Positions 28,744 to 37,307 of a stretch of 50,333 bases of DNA are shown here, piece after piece. A model generated the notes under the pieces. That model was not told where the DNA came from. It did not search any database and was given only the letters and a program-made list of their open reading frames with translations. How positions within the stretch are numbered: the first letter of the stretch is position 1; every line of letters begins with the position of its first letter. The stretch is from positions 1-50,333 of the forward strand of contig JACSRM010000367.1 of assembly GCA_014879745.1 (NCBI GenBank). The letters are read 5' to 3'. Position numbers and translations under genes: made by a program. The DNA comes from Burkholderiaceae bacterium. GTDB taxonomy: Bacteria; Pseudomonadota; Gammaproteobacteria; Burkholderiales; Burkholderiaceae_C.

Positions 28744-28856
28744 GCAATCTCCCGGGGATGGCACTGGTGCACGATCCGCCGCATCCAGCCGCCCGGGCGG
28801 AAGTTTATCGCTCCCGATAGGGCCCTCTTCGGCAACCGCGCCGGAACACGCGAGCT

Positions 28857-29408
28857 TCAGCGCGGCGCCGGCAGCATCCGCGCCAACGTGTTGTCGCGCA
28901 GCACGTAGTGATGAAACAACGCCGCCGCCGCGTGCAGGCCGATCAGGTAGTAGCCGGCGGTACCGATCGTCTCGTGGATATCCTTCAGCGACCGGTACAG
29001 ACCCTTGTCCGGCCCGATCAGCAGCGGCAACTGCATGCCGTAGAACGCGACCGGATCGCCCTTGGCGCTCACGGCAAACCAGCCGAGCAGCGGCATGCCG
29101 ATCATGAAGGCGTAGAGCGCCAGATGCATCGCCTCGGCGAGTCGCTGCTGCCACGCCGGCGGCGCGGGCGCGATGCGCGGCGCCGGCCCGGACACAAGAC
29201 GCGCCGTGAGCCGGAGTGCGACCAGCGCGAGCACGCTCATACCGAGGGCGAAGTGCCAGATCTTCAAGTCCGCCCGTAGCGCACTGCCCTTCTCCGCCAG
29301 ATCATGCAGGTTGATCGCCGCATAGACGCCGATCAGCAACAGCAGCATCAGCCAGTGCATGGCTATGGAGAGCGTCGCGTAGCGATCGGTCGTATTTCTC
29401 CAGTTCAT
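28857..29408 (-). CDS. Cytochrome b561 (diheme, quinol-oxidising type)
   Basis: A 183-residue inner-membrane cytochrome. It starts MNWRNTTDRYATLSIAMHWLMLLLLIGVY and has four helices with candidate haem-ligand histidines in AMHWLM (helix 1), IWHFALG (helix 2), and YYLIGLHAAAALFHHYVL (helix 4). This is the YodB/CybB pattern. It would move electrons between quinol and a periplasmic partner. Its start overlaps the stop of a small exported-protein gene by 4 nt. The divergently oriented molybdopterin oxidoreductase begins about 500 bp away; a functional link is only a guess. Confidence 0.92.
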   Translation of the reverse strand: MNWRNTTDRYATLSIAMHWLMLLLLIGVYAAINLHDLAEKGSALRADLKIWHFALGMSVLALVALRLTARLVSGPAPRIAPAPPAWQQRLAEAMHLALYAFMIGMPLLGWFAVSAKGDPVAFYGMQLPLLIGPDKGLYRSLKDIHETIGTAGYYLIGLHAAAALFHHYVLRDNTLARMLPAPR

Positions 29409-29671
29409 GCGACCCCCTCACTGGCGTTCGGTCGTTTGGCGCGCGGTGGACGCCAGCAGGCGGCGGTTCCGATCCACACCTCGCGTCGGTCATGAATCTG
29501 ATACCCGCGCAGGTCGCGATGGTCGCCCCGCGCATCGGTGCGGCAGTCGCCGCGCGCGTCGCGCTGGCTCGCCCGGCCGTGGCCCGAGTGATCGCGCGCC
29601 GCGAGGGCCGATCCGCTCGTCGATACCGTCGCCACCGCGATCACCGCCAGCAGATGGTTCGAAGTCATCAT
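29405..29671 (-). CDS. Small exported protein of unknown function
   Basis: An 88-residue protein I do not recognise. It has an N-terminal signal peptide (MMTSNHLLAVIAVATVSTSGSALA), followed by a polar stretch rich in Arg, Asp and His (ARDHSGHGRASQRDARGD) and two cysteines. GGAGGAGAT precedes the ATG at 29671 at ideal spacing, the strongest ribosome binding site in this part of the window. It overlaps the following cytochrome b561 gene as ATGA, so it is probably its periplasmic partner. Charged, low-complexity sequence means structure is uncertain. The frame is open further upstream, but those residues lack any signal. Confidence 0.65.
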   Translation of the reverse strand: MMTSNHLLAVIAVATVSTSGSALAARDHSGHGRASQRDARGDCRTDARGDHRDLRGYQIHDRREVWIGTAACWRPPRAKRPNASEGVA

Positions 29672-29846
29672 ATCTCCTCCACTCGGCAAATCCGGCCGTC
29701 GAGGACCGTGCCGGCAGTCTGATCCACGGCATCTGAACGGCGCGTGAATGCGGCGTTCATCCTTCGTCTCGACCGGTCGCGCCGAACGGTCCGCATGCCA
29801 GTTCGTACGCCCGAACTCCACCGGCAGCCATGCACGACCGGACATA

Positions 29847-29875
29847 TTGCGACGCTGCCGCTTGTCGCCTATCGT
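29847..29875 (+). promoter_or_regulatory. Possible promoter of the molybdopterin oxidoreductase
   Basis: TTGCGA (29847-29852) and TATCGT (29870-29875) are spaced by 17 bp, about 43 bp upstream of the start at 29918, within a locally AT-richer stretch. Matches are partial. The region 29672-29917 is shared with the divergent b561 operon. Confidence 0.35.
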
Positions 29876-29917
29876 TAATACTTGCATCGCAATACCATAT
29901 TAGCGAACGATCCGCCC

Positions 29918-32683
29918 ATGAGCACCACCCTGCACGCCAGCGCCCCAGCGCAGGCCGGCGCAAATGCCGTGCGCCAGGTTTCGACCTATTGCTACAACTG
30001 CGTCTCCGGCCCCGACCTGCTCAACGTGAAGGTCGAAGGCGGCGTCGCGACCGAGGTCAGCCCCAATTTCAACGGGCGCGGGCTCTACCCGGGCAACGGC
30101 AAGCCCTGCGTCAAGGCGTATGGGTTGATCCAGAAGACATATCACCCGGATCGCATCCTGACGCCGATGAAGCGCACCAACCCCAAGAAGGGCATGGATC
30201 AGGATCCCGGGTTCGTGCCGATCTCGTGGGACGAGGCGCTCGACATCGTGGCCGCCAGGCTCGTCGACATCCGCGCGCGCGGGCTGCTCGACGACGAGAA
30301 GCTGCCGCGCCTGGCGCTCACGCTCGGGCACGGCGGCACGCCGGCCAACTACATGGGCACCTTCCCGGCCTTCATCGCCGCCTGGGGGCCGATGGACTTC
30401 AGCTTCGGCTCGGGCCAGGGCGTCAAATGCGTGCACTCCGAGCATCTGTACGGCGAATACTGGCACCGCGCATTCACGGTGTCGGCCGATACGCCGCACT
30501 GCAACTACATCGTCTCGTTCGGCGCCAACGTCGAGGTCACCGGCGGCGTCTGCGCCGTATCCCGCCACGCGGATGCGCGCGTGCGCGGCGCCAAGCGGGT
30601 GCAGATCGAGCCGCATCTGTCGGTCACCGCGGCCGCGTCGGCCGAGTGGATCCCGATCAAGCCGAAGACCGACCCGGCCTTCATGTTCGCGATGATCCAC
30701 GTCCTCCTGCACGAGGTCGCGCGCGACAAGCTCGACCTGCCGTTTCTGCGCGACGTCACGTCGTCGCCTTATCTCGTCGGCCCGCAGGGCTACTTCCTGC
30801 GCGAGCGCGCAACGCTCAAACCGCTGGTGTGGGACGCGCGCAGCGCGCGCGCGCAGCCGCACGATGCGCCGGACATCGAGCCCGCGCTGGACGGCGAGTT
30901 CGACCTGACCGAGGTCGTCGAGGTCGGCGCCGACGACGAGCGCTGGGACTACCCCGGCGTGAAGGGCGTCACCTCGTTCACCAAGCTCGCCCTGCACATG
31001 CGCGAATACAGCCCCGAGTGGGCGAGCGCGCTGTGCGACGTGCCGACCGCCAAGATCCGCCAGGTGGCGCAGGAATACGTCGCGCAGGCCTGCGTCGGCC
31101 AGACGCGCGAGGTCGACGGCGTCGCGCTGCCCTATCGTCCGGTGGCGGTGACGCTCGGCAAGACCGTCAACAACGGCTGGGGCGCGTACGAATGCTGCTG
31201 GGCGCGCACGCTGCTGGCGGTGCTCGTCGGCGCGCTCGAGGTGCCCGGCGGCATTCTCGGCACGACGGTGCGCATCAACAGCCCGCGCGAGGACAGGCAC
31301 AAGAGCGTGCAGCCGGGACCCGACGGCTTCATGCTCAACAAGCTCAACCCGACGACGAAGGACAAGTGGCTGCGCCAGCCGACCGGCCGCAATGCGCACC
31401 GCACGCTCGTGCCGCTGTCGGGCAACAGCGGCGCGTGGAGCCAGTCGCTCGGCCCGTCGCACCTGGCGTGGATGTTCCAGACCCACGCGCCGAAGAACTG
31501 GCCGCGCCCGACCGCGCCCGACATCTGGTTTGCCTACCGCACGAATCCGTCGATCTCGTTCTGGGACACGCACAACGTGGCGGAGACGATCGCGCGCTTC
31601 CCGTTCACGGTGTGCTTCGCCTACGTGCCCGACGAGACGAACCACATGGCCGACATCCTGCTGCCCGACGCGACCGACCTCGAGTCGACGCAGCTGATCC
31701 GCCTGGGCAAGACCAAGTTCATGGAGCAGTACTGGGAGCATCAGGGCTACGTGCTGCGCCAGCCGGCCGTCGCGCCGCAGGGCGAGGCGCGCGACTTCAC
31801 CTGGATCGCGACCGAACTGGCGCGCCGCACCGGCCTGCTCGAGCCCTACAACGCGGCGATCAACCGCGGCATCTTCGGCGCCCCGCTGAAGGCCGAGGGG
31901 CGCGACTTCAGCCTCGCCGAGGATCAGGTGCACAGCGTCGATGCGATCTGGGACGCGATCTGCCTTTCCGCCAGCCACGAGCTGACCGGCGGCGCGGCGG
32001 CGCACGGCCTGGACTGGTTCAAGGAGCACGGGCTGCTGACCAAGCCGTATCCGCGCATGGGCTGGTATCTGTACCCGACGATGCGGGCGCAGAACGTGCG
32101 CTTCGAGCTGCCGTACCAGGAGCGGCTGATGCGATCCGGCAAGGAACTCGGCGCACGCCTGCACGACGCCGGCATCGACTGGTGGGACGCCCAGCTCAAC
32201 GAATACCAGCCGCTGCCGCAGTGGCACGATTTCCCCGGCGTCTGGGAGCAGGATCTGGTGCGCCGCGGGCTCGACCCCGCGGACTATCCGTACTGGCTGA
32301 TCACGACCAAGAGCATGCAGTACCACGCCGGCGGCAACGCATCGATCCAGCTGATGGACGAAGTCTCGGGCAACGTGCGCGGGCACCACGGCGTCATGAT
32401 CAATGCCGGCGTCGCGCGCGATCTCGGCATCGACGACGGCGATACGCTCGAGGTGAGCTCGGCGATCGGCACCACACAGGGCCCGGCGATCGTCGTGCAG
32501 GGCATCCGCCCGGACACGCTCGTGATGGTCGGCCAGTTCGACTACTGGGCGACGCCCTACGCGAAGAACCTGAAGTCGCCGAGCCTGAATACGATCGCGC
32601 CGATGTCGCTCGCGCTGACCGACGCCACCGGCTCCGGCGCCGATATCGTGCGCGTCTCGATCAAGCGCGCGCGCACGCGCTGA
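29918..32683 (+). CDS. Molybdopterin (bis-PGD) oxidoreductase, catalytic subunit
   Basis: A 921-residue enzyme of the DMSO reductase superfamily, with no Tat signal, so cytosolic. Near the N-terminus are Cys25, Cys28 and Cys64 in CYNC...PCVK: a C-x2-C-x35-C pattern lacking the third cysteine of the usual four. A cysteine at residue 171 (GVKCVHSEHLYGEYW) is my candidate metal ligand. Later segments such as CFAYVPDETNHMADILLPDATDLES and GGNASIQLMDEVSG...HHGVMINAGVARDLGIDDGD are typical of bis-PGD enzymes, and the final domain is the PGD-binding barrel. The CYNCVSGPDLL motif recalls phenylacetyl-CoA oxidoreductase-like proteins from memory; substrate unproven. fdhD follows at once; no electron-transfer subunit adjoins. 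Confidence 0.9.
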   Translation: MSTTLHASAPAQAGANAVRQVSTYCYNCVSGPDLLNVKVEGGVATEVSPNFNGRGLYPGNGKPCVKAYGLIQKTYHPDRILTPMKRTNPKKGMDQDPGFVPISWDEALDIVAARLVDIRARGLLDDEKLPRLALTLGHGGTPANYMGTFPAFIAAWGPMDFSFGSGQGVKCVHSEHLYGEYWHRAFTVSADTPHCNYIVSFGANVEVTGGVCAVSRHADARVRGAKRVQIEPHLSVTAAASAEWIPIKPKTDPAFMFAMIHVLLHEVARDKLDLPFLRDVTSSPYLVGPQGYFLRERATLKPLVWDARSARAQPHDAPDIEPALDGEFDLTEVVEVGADDERWDYPGVKGVTSFTKLALHMREYSPEWASALCDVPTAKIRQVAQEYVAQACVGQTREVDGVALPYRPVAVTLGKTVNNGWGAYECCWARTLLAVLVGALEVPGGILGTTVRINSPREDRHKSVQPGPDGFMLNKLNPTTKDKWLRQPTGRNAHRTLVPLSGNSGAWSQSLGPSHLAWMFQTHAPKNWPRPTAPDIWFAYRTNPSISFWDTHNVAETIARFPFTVCFAYVPDETNHMADILLPDATDLESTQLIRLGKTKFMEQYWEHQGYVLRQPAVAPQGEARDFTWIATELARRTGLLEPYNAAINRGIFGAPLKAEGRDFSLAEDQVHSVDAIWDAICLSASHELTGGAAAHGLDWFKEHGLLTKPYPRMGWYLYPTMRAQNVRFELPYQERLMRSGKELGARLHDAGIDWWDAQLNEYQPLPQWHDFPGVWEQDLVRRGLDPADYPYWLITTKSMQYHAGGNASIQLMDEVSGNVRGHHGVMINAGVARDLGIDDGDTLEVSSAIGTTQGPAIVVQGIRPDTLVMVGQFDYWATPYAKNLKSPSLNTIAPMSLALTDATGSGADIVRVSIKRARTR

Positions 32684-32696
32684 AGGGCGAATCCGG

Positions 32697-33605
32697 ATGC
32701 AACGCGAAGCGATCTCGGCCCTCGCCGATCTGGTTGCGCCCGCGCGCGGCATGCGCTCGGTGATCGCGCAGCGCTTCGAGGCGGCGGGCACCGCTGCATC
32801 GGACGAAGGCTGCTGGGTGGTCGAGGAGATGGCCTTGCGCATAGAGGTGCAGGACGTCGGCGACTACACGCTGATGTGCACCCCCACCGGGTCGGGCCAG
32901 GCCGCAGGCTACCTCGCGGCCGACGGCCCGCTCGGCGACGTGCAGGAACCCGGCGCGCTGGCGCTGGCGGCGGGCTTCTTGCTGACCGAGGGCCTGATCG
33001 ACGGCCTCGGTGACGTCACGGCGATGGCGCTGTGCCCCGAATCGTCGAGCCGCGTGCAGGTGCGGCTCGCCGATCCGGGGCGCGTGCGCAGCGTGCGGCG
33101 CAGCGGCCTCGTGACGAGTTCGTGCGGGGTGTGCGCGAATGTCGACGGTCTGGTCGAACTCGGCGACGGCGCGACGCCCGTCGAGCACCGGCTCGCGATC
33201 TCGGCCGACACCTTGCAGCAGCACATGCTGACGATGCGCTCGCGCCAGGCGATCTTCGGCCGTACCGGCGGCACCCACGCGGCGGCGCTGTTCGCCGCCG
33301 ACGGCCGGCTGCTCGCGCTGGCCGAGGACCTCGGCCGCCACAACGCACTCGACAAGGTGATCGGCCACTGCCTGCTGCACGGCCTGCCGGCGCGCGGCGG
33401 CTGCGTGACGCTGTCGGGCCGCATCAGCCTCGAGATGATCACGAAGGCGGTGCGCGCCGGCATCGAGCTCGTCGCCGCCGTGTCGGCGCCGTCGTCGATG
33501 GCGATCGAAGCCGCGCAGCGCGTCGGCATCACACTGTGCGGCTTCGTGCGCGGCGACCGCCTGACGACATTCAGCCATCCGCAGCGTCTGCACGACGTGC
33601 CTTGA
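32697..33605 (+). CDS. fdhD: Formate dehydrogenase accessory sulfurtransferase FdhD
   Basis: Carries sulfur from a cysteine desulfurase to the bis-PGD molybdenum cofactor, giving the sulfido ligand needed for formate dehydrogenase-like enzymes. The 302-residue protein has the family core: VVEEMALRIEVQD at the start, GFLLTEGLI, the CxxC-type active site SSCGVCAN (Cys143 and Cys146), then FGRTGGTHAAALF, AEDLGRHNALDKVIG and SGRISLEMITKAVRAG. It starts 13 bp after the oxidoreductase and is probably co-transcribed. Its presence argues that the oxidoreductase needs a sulfurated metal. Confidence 0.95.
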   Translation: MQREAISALADLVAPARGMRSVIAQRFEAAGTAASDEGCWVVEEMALRIEVQDVGDYTLMCTPTGSGQAAGYLAADGPLGDVQEPGALALAAGFLLTEGLIDGLGDVTAMALCPESSSRVQVRLADPGRVRSVRRSGLVTSSCGVCANVDGLVELGDGATPVEHRLAISADTLQQHMLTMRSRQAIFGRTGGTHAAALFAADGRLLALAEDLGRHNALDKVIGHCLLHGLPARGGCVTLSGRISLEMITKAVRAGIELVAAVSAPSSMAIEAAQRVGITLCGFVRGDRLTTFSHPQRLHDVP

Positions 33606-33651
33606 ATAGCCCACTTGCGCGTGCCGGCACCGGAGCGTCGGCGTGCGCCGC

Positions 33652-34200
33652 CTAGGTGCCGCGCGCCGCCGAGCCGGGACTGCGCCGTCCGGTCGAGCCG
33701 GCGATCCGCTCGACCGGCTGAGTCGCGACGCCCGACAGCAGATCGGCGACCCGGCCGCGCCCCGGAATCGAAAGCGCCGGCGCCAGTTCGGCGAGCGGCG
33801 CGAGCACGAAGGCGCGCCTATGCAGGCGCGGATGCGGCAGCGTCAGCTCGGGGGTATCGATCTGCGCATCGCCGTACAGCAGCAGGTCTAGATCGAGCGT
33901 ACGCGGCGCGTTCACATGCGGCCGCTCGCGGCCATGCCGCCCTTCGATCGCGTGCAGGTGGGCGAGCAATTCGTGGGCGTCCAGCCCGGTCTCGAGCCAG
34001 GCGACGGCGTTCAGGTAGTCCGGCCCGCCGGCGTCAATGGGCGCCGTGCGGTAGAGCGACGAACGCGCCTTCAGCCTTGTGTGCGGCAGCGCGGCGAGGG
34101 CGGCGAATGCCGCATCCAGCGTGGCCCGGGTGTCGCCCAGATTGGCCCCGAGTCCGATCCAGGCCGGGCACCGCGCGCGGTCCGGCGGCGGTGGCGACAT
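33652..34200 (-). CDS. folK: 2-amino-4-hydroxy-6-hydroxymethyldihydropteridine pyrophosphokinase
   Basis: Folate pathway: transfers pyrophosphate from ATP to 6-hydroxymethyl-7,8-dihydropterin. The 182 residues show WIGLGANLGDTRATLDAAFAAL, SSLYRTAPIDAGGPDYLNAVAWLET, LHAIEGRHGRERPHVNAPRTLDLDLLLYGDAQI with the metal-binding DLDLLL, and LPHPRLHRRAFVLAPLAEL. Typical HPPK with a short, Ser/Arg-rich C-terminal tail of about 20 residues. Begins MSPPPPDRARCP from the ATG at 34200, 10 bp after the pcnB stop. Last gene of the hda-HAD-pcnB-folK run. Confidence 0.97.
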   Translation of the reverse strand: MSPPPPDRARCPAWIGLGANLGDTRATLDAAFAALAALPHTRLKARSSLYRTAPIDAGGPDYLNAVAWLETGLDAHELLAHLHAIEGRHGRERPHVNAPRTLDLDLLLYGDAQIDTPELTLPHPRLHRRAFVLAPLAELAPALSIPGRGRVADLLSGVATQPVERIAGSTGRRSPGSAARGT

Positions 34201-34210
34201 GCGAATCCGC

Positions 34211-35815
34211 TCAGGATGCGGAAGCCGGCGCCGACGCGCCTTGCGCGTCGGCCGGCTTGCGGCGTCGGCGCCGCCTGCGGCGTGCCGGCGCGGCGGCTTC
34301 GCCGGTCGGCGCGTCCCCCGCCGGCACGTCCCCCGCCGGCTCGCTGCCCGCCGGCTCGGGAGCCGCCGCTTGGGGCACCGGCCCGGCGGCTGGCGCGCTC
34401 GCGCGCCGTCCGCGCGACGCTGCGCGCCGCGGCGGGCCTTGTTCGCGTGCGAGCTCGATCAGCGCACGGCGCTCGTCGTCGCTGCCGAGCGAAAAATCCT
34501 CCCACCATTCGGCGAGTTCGGGCGCCACCTCGCCGGCGTCGGCACGCAGGCGAAGAAAGTCGAAGCCGGCCCGAAAGCGCGGCTGCTCGACGAGCGCGAA
34601 CGGCGCATTGCCCGATCGACGCTCGAATCTGGGCTGCATGAGCCAGATCTCGCGCATATCGGCGCCGAGCTTGCCGCGGCCCGAGATGTCGCCGACGCGC
34701 GCCTCGAAGACCGCCTCCAGCGCCTGTTGCAGTGCCGGGAACGGCGCCTCGCCGCGCTCCTTGTTGCTCTGCCAGCCACCGAGCACCTCGTGCCACAGCA
34801 TGCAGGCGAGCAGAAAGCTCGGTGCGACCGGCTTGCCTTCGCCGACGCGCCGATCGGTATCGGCAAGCGCGAGCTGCACGAAGCGGTGCGGACCGTTGCC
34901 GCCGTCGTCGGCGAGCACGAGGTCGAGGATCGGGAAGATGCCCTGGCGCGCACCGACCAGGCCCTGCGCGCGCAACACCTCGAGGCTCTTGGCTGCATGG
35001 CCGGTCTGCAGCAGCTTGATCATCTCGTCGAACATCCGCGACGGCGGCTGGTTCGCGAGCAGCGCAGCCATCTCGCCGATCGGCGCGCGCGTCTTGGCCT
35101 CGATCGTGAAATCGAGCTTGGCGGCGAAGCGCACCGCGCGCAGGATGCGCACCGGGTCTTCGCGGTAGCGCGTCACCGGGTCGCCGATCATGCGCAGCAG
35201 CTTCTTCTGCGCGTCGCGCAGACCGTGGTGGTAGTCGACGACGGTCTCGGTCAGCGGGTCGTAGTACATCGCGTTGACGGTGAAGTCGCGGCGCGCGGCA
35301 TCCTCGATCTGCGGACCCCAGACGTTGTCGCGCAGCACGCGGCCCTCGGCGTCGACGACGTGGCTCTTGCCGGCGAGTTCGGCGCGCGAGGTCTTCTCGT
35401 TGCCGCTGACATGCTCGGCATCGGCCGCGGCAAGCGCGGCGCGGAAGGTCGAGACTTCGATCACCTCGTGGTCGCGCCCGCGGCCGTAGACGACGTGGAC
35501 GATGCGAAAGCGCCGGCCGATGATGAAGGCGCGCCGAAAGAGCGCCTTCACCTGCTCGGGCGTCGCGTCGGTCGCGACGTCGAAATCCTTCGGCCGCCGG
35601 CCGAGCAGCAGGTCGCGCACCGCGCCGCCGACGACATAGGCCTCGTGGCCGGCGTCCTTCAAGGTCTGCACCACCTTCACCGCGTTCTTGTCGAGCAGTT
35701 CGAGGTCGATGCCGTGTTCCGCGCGCGCCACCTCGACGCGCTTGCCGAGCGCCGTCTTGCCGGCCGCGCCGCCTGGCGTCTTGCCAAGCAGCTTGTCGAT
35801 AAATTTTCTGATCAT
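34211..35815 (-). CDS. pcnB: Poly(A) polymerase I
   Basis: Adds poly(A) tails to RNA 3' ends, promoting decay. The 534-residue protein starts MIRKFIDKLLGKTPGG, with the nucleotidyltransferase core YVVGGAVRDLLLGRRPKDFDVATDATPEQVKALF (two catalytic Asp in DFD), RIVHVVYGRGRDHEVIEVSTFR, and DFTVNAMYYDPL, then RILRAVRFAAKLDFTIE. The family separates from CCA-adding enzyme by this core and a long C-terminus. The last about 80 residues are low complexity: repeats of PAG(S/D) and a block of eight arginines. Overlaps the upstream HAD gene by 4 nt. Confidence 0.96.
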   Translation of the reverse strand: MIRKFIDKLLGKTPGGAAGKTALGKRVEVARAEHGIDLELLDKNAVKVVQTLKDAGHEAYVVGGAVRDLLLGRRPKDFDVATDATPEQVKALFRRAFIIGRRFRIVHVVYGRGRDHEVIEVSTFRAALAAADAEHVSGNEKTSRAELAGKSHVVDAEGRVLRDNVWGPQIEDAARRDFTVNAMYYDPLTETVVDYHHGLRDAQKKLLRMIGDPVTRYREDPVRILRAVRFAAKLDFTIEAKTRAPIGEMAALLANQPPSRMFDEMIKLLQTGHAAKSLEVLRAQGLVGARQGIFPILDLVLADDGGNGPHRFVQLALADTDRRVGEGKPVAPSFLLACMLWHEVLGGWQSNKERGEAPFPALQQALEAVFEARVGDISGRGKLGADMREIWLMQPRFERRSGNAPFALVEQPRFRAGFDFLRLRADAGEVAPELAEWWEDFSLGSDDERRALIELAREQGPPRRAASRGRRASAPAAGPVPQAAAPEPAGSEPAGDVPAGDAPTGEAAAPARRRRRRRRKPADAQGASAPASAS

Positions 35816-36492
35816 GCGTCGAACAGTCTCAAGATGCGCCAGTGACGCTCGCGGGCCAGCGCCTCGAGCGCGGGCGAGGGGTTGGTCGCGACCGGATGGT
35901 CGGCCCGCTCGAGCAGCGGCAGGTCGTTCGGTGAATCGCTGTAGACGGTGATCGATTCGAAATCACTCCAGTCGCGATCCATGCCTCGCAGCCACTCGCC
36001 GACGCGCGTGACCTTGCCCTCGCGGTAGCTCGGCGTGCCCTCGATGGCGCCGGTGATGGTACCGCCTGGCGCGCGCTCGAGGCGCACCGCGATCAGATGC
36101 TCGATGCCGAACGCGGCGGCGATCGGCGCGGTGACGAAGTCGTTGGTCGCCGTCACCATGCAAAGCAGATCGCCGCGCTCGCGGTGCCCGCGCACGAGCG
36201 CGAGGGCGGCAGGCTCGATCGCCGGTGCGATCACCTCGCGCATGAAACGGGCGTGGGCCCAGGCAAGCGTGGCCGGATCGCGCTCCCGCAGCGGCGCAGT
36301 GACGAAGGCGACGTAGGCGTGGATATCGAGCTGCCCGCGCTTGTAATCCTCGTAGAAGGCATCGTTGCCGGCGCGAAATGCCTGCGCGTCGACCCAGCCG
36401 AGGCGAATCAGGAACTCGCCCCAGGCATGATCCGAGTCGATCGGCAGCAGGGTCTGGTCGAGATCGAACAGGCACAGACGGGTCGGCTTCAC
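35812..36492 (-). CDS. HAD-family phosphatase (SerB-like, HAD-IB)
   Basis: A 226-residue HAD hydrolase: LCLFDLDQTLLPIDSDHAWGEF (nucleophile Asp and helper Asp), the motif II Thr in MVTATNDFVT, Lys in REGKVTRVGEW, and VYSDSPNDLPLLERADHPVATNPSPALEALARERHW. The C1 cap resembles phosphoserine phosphatase-like/histidinol-type HAD-IB proteins. This gene is conserved between hda and pcnB in Burkholderiales. Substrate uncertain. It overlaps hda at its start (36489-36492) and pcnB at its end (35812-35815), each by ATGA, so all three are tightly coupled. Confidence 0.92.
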   Translation of the reverse strand: MKPTRLCLFDLDQTLLPIDSDHAWGEFLIRLGWVDAQAFRAGNDAFYEDYKRGQLDIHAYVAFVTAPLRERDPATLAWAHARFMREVIAPAIEPAALALVRGHRERGDLLCMVTATNDFVTAPIAAAFGIEHLIAVRLERAPGGTITGAIEGTPSYREGKVTRVGEWLRGMDRDWSDFESITVYSDSPNDLPLLERADHPVATNPSPALEALARERHWRILRLFDA

Positions 36493-37157
36493 GGGCCTTC
36501 CTCCTCGAGCATCTTCCTGAGCAGGGGGACGGTCACCGCACGCCGGCTGGCGAGGGCAAACTCGTCGAGCCGATCGAGCAGCGCCATCAGCTGCGTCAGG
36601 TCGCGTGCGAAACGCGTCAACAGATGGTCGAGCACCTCGTCGCCGAGCCGGACGCCGCGCCGGTCCGCCTCGCGGCGCAGCACGGCGCGCACTTGACTCT
36701 CGGCCAACGGCTGCAATGCGAACACGAGCCCCCAGCCGAGCCGGGTGCGAAGGTCCTCGCGCAGCGGCAGATCGACCGGCGGCAGCGCCCCGGCCGCGAC
36801 GATCGCAATCGCTGCCGTGCTGGCCTGCACGAAGAGCGCGAAGGCGGCCTGCTGGCGGGCGGTGTCAAATGCATCGCAGTCGTCGAGCACGACGAGGGCC
36901 ACGCGTTCGTCGAAGGCCCACGGCAGCGCGACGGCCGGTCCGAACCACGCGACCCGCTCGCCCCGCGCCTGCCAGGCGAGCGCGAGCGCGCGCAGCAGAT
37001 GCGTCTTGCCGCTGCCCGTCGGCCCCCAGAGGTAGACCGGCGCCGATGGCGGCGCGAGCTGGCGCAGGTGCTCGAGCGCGGCGCGGTTCGCGCCCGCCAG
37101 ATAGGTCTCGAAGCTGCACTCGGGCGGCGGCGCGATGGCGAGCGGGATCTGCCTCAT
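36489..37157 (-). CDS. hda: DnaA regulatory inactivator Hda
   Basis: AAA+ protein of 222 residues, homologous to the DnaA ATPase domain, that stimulates ATP hydrolysis on DnaA with the sliding clamp. MRQIPLAIAPPPECSFETYLAGAN gives the clamp-binding-like Q-x-P-L start and the DnaA-type SFETY; VYLWGPTGSGKTHLLRALA is Walker A, VALVVLDDCDAFD Walker B, PLREDLRTRLGWGLVFALQPL the sensor/box VII region. The ATG at 37157 gives the family N-terminus; earlier in-frame Met codons at 37172 and beyond are less likely. Followed by overlapping HAD gene; divergent from purM. Confidence 0.92.
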   Translation of the reverse strand: MRQIPLAIAPPPECSFETYLAGANRAALEHLRQLAPPSAPVYLWGPTGSGKTHLLRALALAWQARGERVAWFGPAVALPWAFDERVALVVLDDCDAFDTARQQAAFALFVQASTAAIAIVAAGALPPVDLPLREDLRTRLGWGLVFALQPLAESQVRAVLRREADRRGVRLGDEVLDHLLTRFARDLTQLMALLDRLDEFALASRRAVTVPLLRKMLEEEGP

Positions 37158-37307
37158 CGCGGCGGGGCGCATGGCGGCAACGCGTTCAGTTGGGCTTCCA
37201 GTGATGACGGATAGGCGGCTTGGCGCGGACGGCCGCCGGGGCGCCGGCCTGCGCCCGGGGCGGGCCGCGCGTTGCGATTTGCAGCCGCGGCGGCCAGGAT
37301 GCGGCCC

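Noticed and set aside
29900..32842. A 980-codon minus-strand frame opposite the molybdopterin oxidoreductase
   Set aside because: Arginine/alanine-rich shadow of a recognised enzyme; no motif.
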